Shown piece by piece: positions 8,569 through 16,361 of a stretch of 64,000 nucleotides of DNA. The DNA is from JAGFIY01 sp964499285 (GTDB lineage Bacteria; Bacteroidota; Ignavibacteria; Ignavibacteriales; Melioribacteraceae): NCBI GenBank assembly GCA_964499285.1, contig CAZCLA010000008.1:32117-96116 (forward strand), given 5' to 3'. The position numbers and the translations under genes are program-made. Every line of letters starts with the position of its first letter. Position 1 is the stretch's first letter. Below the pieces are notes generated by a model. That model was not told the DNA's origin, searched no databases, and worked only from the letters and a program-made list of their open reading frames with translations.

Positions 8569-10215
8569 ATGGCAAACGGTAATTCCGCAGCCATAACTGC
8601 TAAAAGTTTTTATGAAGAAGGTACAACTAAAGCAACTACCGGCATTAGGTCATGGATTTTTAGTACCGATCATAAAAGAATAGGAATACTATATCTAATT
8701 AGCATCGCTGCATTCTTTTTTGTCGGACTTCTTGTCGGAATATTGATGAGACTTGAACTGATTGCTCCAGGACAGACGATAGTCGATGCTCAAACTTATA
8801 ATCAGTTGTTTACACTTCACGGAGTGATAATGATTTTCTTGTTTATCATTCCGGGCATACCTGCAGTTTTCGGCAACTTCTTTCTACCTATTCAATTGGG
8901 TGCGCAAGATGTGGCATTCCCTCGGTTAAATCTCCTTTCTTGGTGGGTTTATATAATTGGAGCGACATTGGCTCTTATTTCAATTGTATTACCTGGCGGA
9001 CCGATGGATACAGGTTGGACTTTTTATATTCCTTACGCAGTGAGGACAGGAACAAATGTTTCGCTCGCAATTTTTGCAGCATTCATACTTGGATTTTCTT
9101 CGATGCTGACAGGTCTGAATTTTGTTACAACAGTCCACCGAATGAGGGCACCGGGTATGGGTTGGTTCAAGATGCCTTTGTTTATTTGGTCAACGTATGC
9201 AACAGCTTGGATCCAGATAATTGCTACTCCGGTTGTTGCAATTACAATTTTGTTGGTAATTATAGAAAGATATTTTGGTGTTGGAATCTTTGATCCCGCA
9301 CTTGGCGGTGATCCGATTTTATATCAGCATTTATTTTGGATATACTCACATCCAGCGGTATATATTATGATACTCCCTGCTATGGGAGTTGTGTCTGAAA
9401 TTATCCCAACTTTCTCGAGAAGAACAATATTCGGTTATAAAGCCGTCGCGATGTCAAGTTTGGCAATTGCTTTCGTGGGTTATCTCGTATGGGCGCATCA
9501 TATGTTTACTTCCGGGATGAGTGAAACAGCACAATGGATATTTTCGCTATTGACTTATCTAGTTGCTCTTCCAAGTGGAGTTAAGGTCTTTAACTGGGTT
9601 GCCACTATGTATAAAGGATCGATTGATCCGAAACCACCGTTTCTGTGGGTAATGGCATTTATATTTTTGTTTTCAATTGGCGGCTTAACTGGTTTGGTAC
9701 TGGGTTCCCTTGCTACCGATATTCATCTTCACGATACATATTTTGTTGTAGCCCATTTCCATTATACAATGTTCGGTGGAACCGGAACAATATTTTTTGC
9801 CGCATTATTTTATTGGTTCCCTAAAATGTTCGGACGGATGTATAACATTAAACTTGCTTCGATATCTGCCGGTTTATTTTTTATAGCTTTTAACACCCTT
9901 TATTTCCCGAAATTTATTATGGGTTATGAAGGTATGCCGAGAAGATATTTCGACTATCTTCCGGAATTTGCAAATCTTCAAGTTATTTCAACATTAGGTT
10001 CGTGGCTGATGTTCATTACGGTTGTTCTAGTTTTCGGCAATCTGATTTATTCTGCTTTTAAGGGTAAAAAGGCAAGCCAGAATCCATGGGGAGGGGTGAC
10101 TCTCGAATGGCACATCTCAACTCCGCCGCCATTACATAATTTTCACGAGATCCCTACAGTGAAACACGAACCATATGATTTCAGTCAGTTGAAGGAATTA
10201 GAACATGACTCATAA
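8569..10215 (+). CDS. ctaD: Cytochrome c oxidase subunit I, A2-type haem-copper oxidase
   Basis: This is the catalytic subunit that reduces oxygen to water at the haem a3/CuB site and pumps protons. The 548-residue protein contains all expected histidines: FTLHGVIM for the low-spin haem, H261 in YSHPAVY and the pair in VWAHHMFTSG for CuB, and HFHYTMFGG for the two haems. The motif Y259-S260-H261-P262 is the hallmark of A2-type enzymes, in which the tyrosine-serine pair replaces the glutamate of the A1 GHPEV motif. AAGGAG at 8554-8559 is the ribosome site. Subunit III overlaps its 3' end by 11 bases. Confidence 0.96.
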   Translation: MANGNSAAITAKSFYEEGTTKATTGIRSWIFSTDHKRIGILYLISIAAFFFVGLLVGILMRLELIAPGQTIVDAQTYNQLFTLHGVIMIFLFIIPGIPAVFGNFFLPIQLGAQDVAFPRLNLLSWWVYIIGATLALISIVLPGGPMDTGWTFYIPYAVRTGTNVSLAIFAAFILGFSSMLTGLNFVTTVHRMRAPGMGWFKMPLFIWSTYATAWIQIIATPVVAITILLVIIERYFGVGIFDPALGGDPILYQHLFWIYSHPAVYIMILPAMGVVSEIIPTFSRRTIFGYKAVAMSSLAIAFVGYLVWAHHMFTSGMSETAQWIFSLLTYLVALPSGVKVFNWVATMYKGSIDPKPPFLWVMAFIFLFSIGGLTGLVLGSLATDIHLHDTYFVVAHFHYTMFGGTGTIFFAALFYWFPKMFGRMYNIKLASISAGLFFIAFNTLYFPKFIMGYEGMPRRYFDYLPEFANLQVISTLGSWLMFITVVLVFGNLIYSAFKGKKASQNPWGGVTLEWHISTPPPLHNFHEIPTVKHEPYDFSQLKELEHDS

Positions 10216-10831
10216 TGATCAAGCAGCTGCTCACGCTCCGGTGCATAGGGATGACGTCGGTTCAAAAATGGGAATGTGGCTCTTTCTATTTACAGAATTG
10301 CTATTATTCGGTGGTATGTTCCTTATTTATGCCGTCTATAGGTTTCAGTTTCACGATCAGTTTAAAGTAGCCGCAATGGAATTGAACGTGACGGTTGGAG
10401 CTTTGAATACTATTATTTTGTTGACTTCCAGCTTGACCGTTGCATTGGCAATCGGAGCGATTCAGAAAAAAAATAAATTTCTTTCGATTATATTTTTAAC
10501 GGTAACCATTGTTTTTGCTCTTGCCTTCATGGTAAATAAGTTTTTTGAATGGAGTGCAAAAATCGAACATGGAATATATCCCGGTTCAGAGTACTTACTT
10601 GGAAAATCAAACGGTGAAATTTTATTCTATGGACTTTATTATGTTATGACTGGGCTTCACGGCCTGCACGTTATTATTGGTGTTGTTATTCTTTCTGTTA
10701 TTCTTGTCATGATTGTTAAAGGATCTATAAATCACAAAAATTACATAAAACTAGAAAATTCGGGTCTTTACTGGCATCTAGTCGACTTAATATGGATTTT
10801 CTTGTTTCCATTATTTTATCTGTTACAATAA
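10205..10831 (+). CDS. ctaE: Cytochrome c oxidase subunit III
   Basis: This 208-residue membrane subunit stabilises the oxidase core. It opens with a short hydrophilic stretch, then KMGMWLFLFTELLLFGGMF, typical of the short bacterial subunit III. It ends with TGLHGLHVIIGVV and ENSGLYWHLVDLIWIFLFP, the strongly conserved final helices. It begins inside the last codons of ctaD with an 11-base overlap, indicating coupled translation. The length fits the five-helix bacterial form. Confidence 0.94.
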   Translation: MTHNDQAAAHAPVHRDDVGSKMGMWLFLFTELLLFGGMFLIYAVYRFQFHDQFKVAAMELNVTVGALNTIILLTSSLTVALAIGAIQKKNKFLSIIFLTVTIVFALAFMVNKFFEWSAKIEHGIYPGSEYLLGKSNGEILFYGLYYVMTGLHGLHVIIGVVILSVILVMIVKGSINHKNYIKLENSGLYWHLVDLIWIFLFPLFYLLQ

Positions 10832-10843
10832 GGGATTTTACTT

Positions 10844-11128
10844 ATGTCTGAATCAAAACATCATATAACAGGTTATGGCACTTATGTTTTAGTGTGGCTG
10901 GGTTTACTTGCACTTACCTCGCTTACTGTTACTGTCGCTGGAATTGATTTGGGACAATTTACGCTTTTCGTTGCGTTAACAATTGCTGCAATAAAATCGG
11001 CATTGGTAATAAATATATTTATGCACATAAAATTTGACGAACCAATTTTCAAGTTTTTTCTACTTGTAAGCGGAGCAACATTGTTTGTAATATTTGCACT
11101 CACGTTCGTCGATTATTCCTTTAGGTAG
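10844..11128 (+). CDS. ctaF: Cytochrome c oxidase subunit IV (prokaryotic type)
   Basis: This small membrane protein of 94 residues has three hydrophobic segments. It contains the family stretch VWLGLLALTSLTVTVAGIDLG followed by IKSALVINIFMHIKFDEP. It is the accessory subunit IV found in caa3-type operons of bacteria. It sits between subunits III and II, 12 bases after ctaE, with AAGGGA in front of the start. Confidence 0.88.
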   Translation: MSESKHHITGYGTYVLVWLGLLALTSLTVTVAGIDLGQFTLFVALTIAAIKSALVINIFMHIKFDEPIFKFFLLVSGATLFVIFALTFVDYSFR

Positions 11129-11137
11129 AGGTTAAGG

Positions 11138-11803
11138 ATGCTTCAAACGAGCAACTATGTTGAAACTGTCGATTCGGTAATGATTTATATCGTTGCTATT
11201 TCCGTGTTCCTTCTTCTGGGAATTACGGCTGTGATGATCTATTTTGTTATTAAGTATAACCGGAAAAAAGGACATAAACCTGTTGATATTCATGGAAGTG
11301 TTGCCCTCGAAACCATTTGGATTGTTATACCAACTATTTTGGTTCTGAGCATGTTTTATTTTGGTTATCATGGTTTTAAAGAAGGAAAATATATACCTGA
11401 AGATGCGCTTAGACTTTCTGGCGTCGGAAGAATGTGGGAATGGGAATTTAAGTATGATGGTTTCTCAACGAAAGAATTGTATGTCCCGGTCAATAAGCCG
11501 ATTCTACTTGAACTTGAATCCGCTGATGTGAACCATGCTTTATGGATTCCAGCATTAAGAGTGAAAACCGATGTGATAGCCGGAAAACTTAACTATCTTG
11601 TTTTTACAGCGGATGAAATTGGTGCGTACGATATTGCTTGTGCAGAATATTGTGGATTGAATCACTCACAGATGTATTCAAAATTGATAGTCATGGATGA
11701 GTCAGGTTATGAGAAATGGCTGAAATTAAAATCTCCACAGGATGAAGCACTGCCGGTTGAAGAAGAAAGTATAGTGACAGATTCAACAGCGGTTCAACCA
11801 TAA
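11138..11803 (+). CDS. ctaC: Cytochrome c oxidase subunit II with CuA site
   Basis: Subunit II accepts electrons from cytochrome c through its CuA centre. Two N-terminal helices form the membrane hairpin. The periplasmic cupredoxin domain carries C168, E170, C172, H176 and M179 in CAEYCGLNHSQM, with the remaining histidine in VNHALWIP, so the CuA site is complete. There is no haem-binding CxxCH after the cupredoxin domain, so this is not a caa3-type fused subunit. It is encoded last among the oxidase subunits, whereas many operons start with subunit II. The tail after residue 190 is acidic and probably flexible. Confidence 0.94.
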   Translation: MLQTSNYVETVDSVMIYIVAISVFLLLGITAVMIYFVIKYNRKKGHKPVDIHGSVALETIWIVIPTILVLSMFYFGYHGFKEGKYIPEDALRLSGVGRMWEWEFKYDGFSTKELYVPVNKPILLELESADVNHALWIPALRVKTDVIAGKLNYLVFTADEIGAYDIACAEYCGLNHSQMYSKLIVMDESGYEKWLKLKSPQDEALPVEEESIVTDSTAVQP

Positions 11804-11804
11804 A

Positions 11805-12731
11805 ATGAAAGATTTGAAACAAATATCGACGACTCATACTATTCTTGGCTCAAGTGTTAACTCTATCCTTGAGTCAATATCGAAGTATGCTGAGTTAGGA
11901 AAAATTAGAATTACGTTTTTTGTTGGAATTACGACTTTATTGGGTTCTGTTTTATACTCGGGTAATTTCAGTGTTTCTTCTTCATTAGTGTCACTCGGTG
12001 TTTTTTTCTTAGCAGTCGGTTCATCATCAATCAATCAAATTCAAGAATGGAAATTAGACCTAAAGATGAAACGTACACAAAACCGTCCACTTCCAAGCGG
12101 GAATATTACTTTCATGAATGCAGTACTGTTTGCAGCTATATCTTCGCTTATTGGGTCATTTATTATATTTTCATTTGGAAATTTAACTTCTTTGATATTA
12201 GCTCTAACGGCTATGTTTTGGTATAATCTAATTTATACTCCTTTGAAAAGAAGGACTTCACTTGCTGTTTTTCCCGGAGCAGTAATCGGTGCAATTCCTC
12301 CGGTAGTCGGATGGACTGCAATGGGAGGTAATGTAGCCGATCAGATAATAATTGTAATTGCGTTGTTTTTGTTTATCTGGCAGATACCTCATTTTTGGCT
12401 GCTTTATTTAATATTTGCAGATGATTATACTTCTGCCGGTTTTCCGATATTAAGAAATTATTTTTCTGATTTCACTGTTTCAAAACTTACATTTTTTTGG
12501 ACGGGAGCATTAGCTGGTGGAGGACTTTCGATCGCTTTTTTTACTTCAACTGATGCATTTTTCTCATCGGCAATTTTACTGCTTCTTGGTATTTGGTTGG
12601 TTATTAAGAGTAAAGGACTTTTAATTGAAGAAAACCGGAATAAAAGTGAATATCGAAAAGCTTTTATGAATATAAACTCTTATGTCTTAATAGTTACAAT
12701 TTTACTGTTTGTGGATAAATTAGTATTCTAA
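11805..12731 (+). CDS. ctaB: Protohaem IX farnesyltransferase (haem O synthase)
   Basis: CtaB transfers a farnesyl group to haem b, making haem O, the precursor of haem A for the adjacent oxidase. The 308-residue UbiA-family membrane protein carries the polyprenyl-diphosphate motif region around KMKRTQNRPLPSGNI. It also has GAVIGAIPPVVGWTAMGG and WQIPHFWLLYLIFADDY, which are diagnostic for CtaB. It starts two bases after the ctaC stop. No haem A synthase (ctaA) is seen in this window. Confidence 0.93.
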   Translation: MKDLKQISTTHTILGSSVNSILESISKYAELGKIRITFFVGITTLLGSVLYSGNFSVSSSLVSLGVFFLAVGSSSINQIQEWKLDLKMKRTQNRPLPSGNITFMNAVLFAAISSLIGSFIIFSFGNLTSLILALTAMFWYNLIYTPLKRRTSLAVFPGAVIGAIPPVVGWTAMGGNVADQIIIVIALFLFIWQIPHFWLLYLIFADDYTSAGFPILRNYFSDFTVSKLTFFWTGALAGGGLSIAFFTSTDAFFSSAILLLLGIWLVIKSKGLLIEENRNKSEYRKAFMNINSYVLIVTILLFVDKLVF

Positions 12732-12743
12732 GGGAAGTAACAA

Positions 12744-14093
12744 ATGAACTTTTTAGATCAATTTGCATTACCTCAATCGTCTGGTCATATTCAACTTTTA
12801 GAATATGTTATGATACTTACGATGCTTCTGCTTATTCCATATTTAGCATTGCTGCTCGGTTCGGCATTTTTCTCCGTAATTTATCATAAAAAGGGTAGGA
12901 AAGAAGAAAACACCACTTACATAAAATTTTCAAAAGATGTAATTGATTTAGTAACTGTAAATAAAAGTTCGGCACTAGCACTTGGTGCAATCCCAATGTT
13001 AAGCATGATGTTCTGTTATTCACAACTTATGCAAAGCTCTGGCGGCAGTGTTTCAGGAAATATCTTCTTCGCGATACTTCTTTATTTAGTCTCTGTTATT
13101 GCGATTTATACATTTAAGTATAGTTTTCATTTATCAGATATTTTTAGTTTAACAAAATTAAATGAAGAGCGTGACGATTCGGTGCAAAGCGAATTTGAAG
13201 CTTTGAAAAAAACTACAAATAAAGTTCTAATTAAAGCGGGCTCTTACGGATTAGTTTTTCTTTTTATCTCAGTTTTTGTATTTATTGGTTCAGTGCAATT
13301 TGCATCTGATTCAACCAGATGGGCAGAAGGTGAATCAATTCTATCCATATTATTTTCCATCCAGACAATAACCGGTTTTCTACATTTCATCGCGATCTCA
13401 TTTTCAATTACTGCAATTGGAATATTGTATATTTTCTTCAAACCTGGTGGAAAGTATTCGGGTAAGGAAAATGATTACACAAGTTTCGTGCGAAACTTTG
13501 CCTTAAAAACGGCTATGTTATTTATTCTTGTTCAACCGATTTTGTATGCAGTGAAAATTCTCTTACTTCCAAAGAATGCATTGAACTGGTCATATTTCGG
13601 TATAGCAATTTTTGTTTTATTTATACTTCTAGTACTGGCTAACCTTCTCTATTTTATGCTAAAAGAATCTCACGTAAAATACCGAAGTTCAACAATGTTC
13701 TTGACAATGATCTTAATAACACTCTTTGTTGTTAAAGACCAAACGGCTTTCAACACGACATCGCAGCTGCACACTAAAATGTTAGCAAGCGAATACGAAG
13801 TTTTTGCTCAAAATTACAAGGAAGAATTAGGTCTATTCAAAGTTGAAGTAAACGGAGAAGAAATTTATAACGGTCGCTGTATTGCTTGTCATACTTTTGA
13901 TACAAAATTAGTAGGACCTCCTTATAACAGTGTTCTGCCAAAATATGAGAATAATTTAGATGGCTTAACGGAATTTATACTTAATCCACAAAAAATTGAC
14001 CCTGCTTATCCGGCTATGCCTAATCAAGGGTTGAAGCCAAACGAGGCGAGAGCTGTTGCAGAATACATTATGACAACTTATCAGTCGAGATAA
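12744..14093 (+). CDS. Multi-spanning membrane protein with C-terminal cytochrome c domain
   Basis: I do not recognise this 449-residue protein as a named family. About eight hydrophobic segments fill residues 20-335. A periplasmic class I cytochrome c domain follows, with haem motif CIACH (C379, C382, H383) and a likely methionine ligand in AMPNQGLKP. Histidines lie at the edges of membrane segments (SGHIQLLEYV, FHLSDIF, GFLHFIAIS), so b-type haem binding in the membrane part is possible but unproven. The first two helices vaguely recall cytochrome bd subunit I. It is the last gene of the respiratory cluster, 12 bases after ctaB, so a role in electron transfer to or around the oxidase is likely. 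Confidence 0.75.
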   Translation: MNFLDQFALPQSSGHIQLLEYVMILTMLLLIPYLALLLGSAFFSVIYHKKGRKEENTTYIKFSKDVIDLVTVNKSSALALGAIPMLSMMFCYSQLMQSSGGSVSGNIFFAILLYLVSVIAIYTFKYSFHLSDIFSLTKLNEERDDSVQSEFEALKKTTNKVLIKAGSYGLVFLFISVFVFIGSVQFASDSTRWAEGESILSILFSIQTITGFLHFIAISFSITAIGILYIFFKPGGKYSGKENDYTSFVRNFALKTAMLFILVQPILYAVKILLLPKNALNWSYFGIAIFVLFILLVLANLLYFMLKESHVKYRSSTMFLTMILITLFVVKDQTAFNTTSQLHTKMLASEYEVFAQNYKEELGLFKVEVNGEEIYNGRCIACHTFDTKLVGPPYNSVLPKYENNLDGLTEFILNPQKIDPAYPAMPNQGLKPNEARAVAEYIMTTYQSR

Positions 14094-14137
14094 TTAGACA
14101 AAGCTTTTGACTTCATAATCCTTGCTTTTTTCGTTAA

Positions 14138-14167
14138 ATTCCAAATTAATTATTTATAAATTGGAAT
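14138..14167. promoter_or_regulatory. Inverted repeat abutting the prmC start codon
   Basis: ATTCCAA at 14138-14144 and TTGGAAT at 14161-14167 form a perfect 7-base inverted repeat with a 16-base AT-only spacer. The right arm ends on the base before the ATG of prmC and contains the only GGA that could act as a ribosome site. It could be an operator or an mRNA hairpin. In AT-rich DNA it could also be chance. Confidence 0.3.
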
Positions 14168-15013
14168 ATGTTGACGATCCTTGATGCAATAAAATTATCC
14201 ACGGAATTTCTGCAGAAGCATAATATTCCCGAACCTCGAATTAATGCCGAATATTTACTTGCCGATATTCTCAATTGCAAGCGTCTTGAACTGTATCTTT
14301 CGTACAATAAACCTTTGAATGAAAGAGAAAAAGAGCAGTATAGGACTAATATAAAAAAACGATCGAACTCAGAACCACTTCAATATATCCTCGGTTATAC
14401 AGAGTTTTTTAATCTAAAATTTCAAGTGAATAATAATGTTTTAATCCCGCGTCAAGAGACTGAACTTCTTGTTGAGGAAGTCATAAAATTTGCAAATGAT
14501 GGAAATAAAGTTTTAGATATCGGCACAGGAAGCGGTGCGATTGCAATTGCGTTAAAGCATTCAATACCGGGGCTGGAAATTGCTGCCACTGATTGTAGTA
14601 GAGAAGCACTAAAAGTTGCTTATTCAAATACGATAAACATTTTACAAGATAAGAACGCAATAAAATTCTTCAACCACGATATTATCAAAAATGAGATGAA
14701 TGTTTTGGGCAAATTTGATTTTATTGTTTCAAATCCTCCTTATGTTACTTTGGAACAATATAACTCAATACAACCGGAAGTTAAGTTTGAACCAAAATAT
14801 GCTGTGACAGATGATAAAGACGGTTTGACTTTTTACGATTCGATAATCCAAAAATCACCAATGCTCCTAAACAAAAACGGAAGAATATTCTTTGAGATCG
14901 GCGAAGGGATGCATGAAATAATAGTGGATAAAATGAGAAAGAATTTTACAGATATTTCAGTTATAAATGATTATTCAAATATACCGAGAATTATTTCCGG
15001 AACATTAAAATGA
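14168..15013 (+). CDS. prmC: Release factor glutamine methyltransferase PrmC
   Basis: PrmC methylates the glutamine of the GGQ motif in peptide release factors RF1 and RF2. The 281-residue protein has the small N-terminal helical domain, the SAM-binding motif VLDIGTGSGAIAIAL, and the catalytic NPPY in FIVSNPPYVTLEQY. The downstream stretch EPKYAVTDDKDGLTFYDSII is typical of the family. The stop overlaps dtd as ATGA. No prfA gene is adjacent, unlike in many genomes. Confidence 0.94.
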   Translation: MLTILDAIKLSTEFLQKHNIPEPRINAEYLLADILNCKRLELYLSYNKPLNEREKEQYRTNIKKRSNSEPLQYILGYTEFFNLKFQVNNNVLIPRQETELLVEEVIKFANDGNKVLDIGTGSGAIAIALKHSIPGLEIAATDCSREALKVAYSNTINILQDKNAIKFFNHDIIKNEMNVLGKFDFIVSNPPYVTLEQYNSIQPEVKFEPKYAVTDDKDGLTFYDSIIQKSPMLLNKNGRIFFEIGEGMHEIIVDKMRKNFTDISVINDYSNIPRIISGTLK

Positions 15014-15462
15014 GAGCTGTTGTTCAGCGCGTAAAACGAGGAAGCGTAGAAATAAGTGAAAGAAATTACATTCAATCTATCGGCAAAGGTTTCGTGATAC
15101 TGCTGGGAATTTCCGAAAATGATTCAGAGAAAGATGTTGTGTTCACCGCCGATAAGTGTACAAACTTGAGAATATTCAATGATGAAGATGATAAAATGAA
15201 CCTTTCGCTAAGAGATGTAACTGGAGAGGTTTTAATAATATCCCAGTTTACTTTATACGGGGATGCCAGAAAGGGAAATAGACCTAGTTTTATTCAATCC
15301 GCAAAACCAGAAAAGGCAATTCCTCTCTACGAAAGTTTTATTCAAAGGATGAAAGCAAATTTGGGTGAAGAAAATGTTAAATCAGGTATTTTTGGAGAGA
15401 TGATGATTGTTGAGATAATTAATGACGGCCCAGTTACAATTATTGTTGAATCAATAAAATGA
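15010..15462 (+). CDS. dtd: D-aminoacyl-tRNA deacylase
   Basis: This enzyme removes D-amino acids (and glycine from tRNA-Ala) mischarged onto tRNAs. The 150-residue length is standard. It begins MRAVVQRVKRGSVEI, carries the catalytic-pocket motif SQFTLYGDARKGNRPSF, and ends with the NxGPxT motif as NDGPVTIIVES. It overlaps prmC upstream and the next gene downstream by four bases each. These genes therefore read as one translation-coupled run. Confidence 0.96.
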   Translation: MRAVVQRVKRGSVEISERNYIQSIGKGFVILLGISENDSEKDVVFTADKCTNLRIFNDEDDKMNLSLRDVTGEVLIISQFTLYGDARKGNRPSFIQSAKPEKAIPLYESFIQRMKANLGEENVKSGIFGEMMIVEIINDGPVTIIVESIK

Positions 15463-16361
15463 AAAACACATTAATGATATTTGTTGACGGTATCGGTATC
15501 GGGGAAAATAATCCTGAGATCAATCCCTTCTTCAAACATGGTTTTAAAACATTTTCCTCAATTTTTGGAGAACTACCACATATCGGAAATATCTCTCTCA
15601 GGTCCGACGATAAAATTTTAAGCGGTATAGATGCTGCGTTAGGAGTTGAAGGATTACCACAAAGCGGTACGGGTCAAACTTCAATTTTTGCCGGAATAAA
15701 TGCTCAAAAAATAATAGGTCGACATTTTGGACCATATCCATATTCAACTCTGGTACCAATTTTACAAAAGGAAAATATTTTTCATTCATTCATTGAAAGA
15801 GGCTTAAAAGCAGGCTTTGTTAATGCTTACCCAAAGGTTTTTTTCGATTATATTAATTCAGGTAAAAAGCGGTTAAGCGTAACTTCATTAAGTTGTCTTA
15901 TGAGTGGAGTTAAATTACGAAAAGCTAAAGAGCTGCATGCCGGAAAAGCATTGAGTGCCGAGATTGATAATTCAAGGTGGATTTCAAAGCTGAATTATAA
16001 AGTACCAATTATTAAACCAAGAACTGCTGCTAAAAGATTGATTAAACTTGCACAGGAAAATCATTTTACCTTGTTCGAATATTTTTTATCTGATCATATT
16101 GGTCATGGTAGAATCAAAGATGAATTTGTAAAAATATTTAAAACCTTTGATGATTTTTTATTTCATTTATTCGATCTGATTCCTTATCAAATGAATCTAA
16201 TTATTTGTTCCGATCACGGAAACTTAGAAGATATCTCGATTAAAACTCATACAAGAAATCCGGCATTAGTTATTTTTGCCGGACCAAATTCTGAATATTT
16301 TTTCAATAAAATAAAACGCATTGATCAAATTAAAAGAACAATTATGAGTCTTTACGAATGA
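15459..16361 (+). CDS. Alkaline-phosphatase-superfamily metalloenzyme, function unknown
   Basis: This 300-residue protein belongs to the superfamily of phosphopentomutase and cofactor-independent phosphoglycerate mutase. The metal-site motifs are visible: VDGIGIGENN near the start, LPQSGTGQTSIFAG with the putative nucleophile serine or threonine, SDHIGHG, and CSDHGNLED. It is shorter than iPGM (about 510) and phosphopentomutase (about 400), and it lacks an obvious cap domain. The substrate cannot be told from sequence. It sits between dtd and comEC with ATGA overlaps at both ends. Confidence 0.75.
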   Translation: MKNTLMIFVDGIGIGENNPEINPFFKHGFKTFSSIFGELPHIGNISLRSDDKILSGIDAALGVEGLPQSGTGQTSIFAGINAQKIIGRHFGPYPYSTLVPILQKENIFHSFIERGLKAGFVNAYPKVFFDYINSGKKRLSVTSLSCLMSGVKLRKAKELHAGKALSAEIDNSRWISKLNYKVPIIKPRTAAKRLIKLAQENHFTLFEYFLSDHIGHGRIKDEFVKIFKTFDDFLFHLFDLIPYQMNLIICSDHGNLEDISIKTHTRNPALVIFAGPNSEYFFNKIKRIDQIKRTIMSLYE

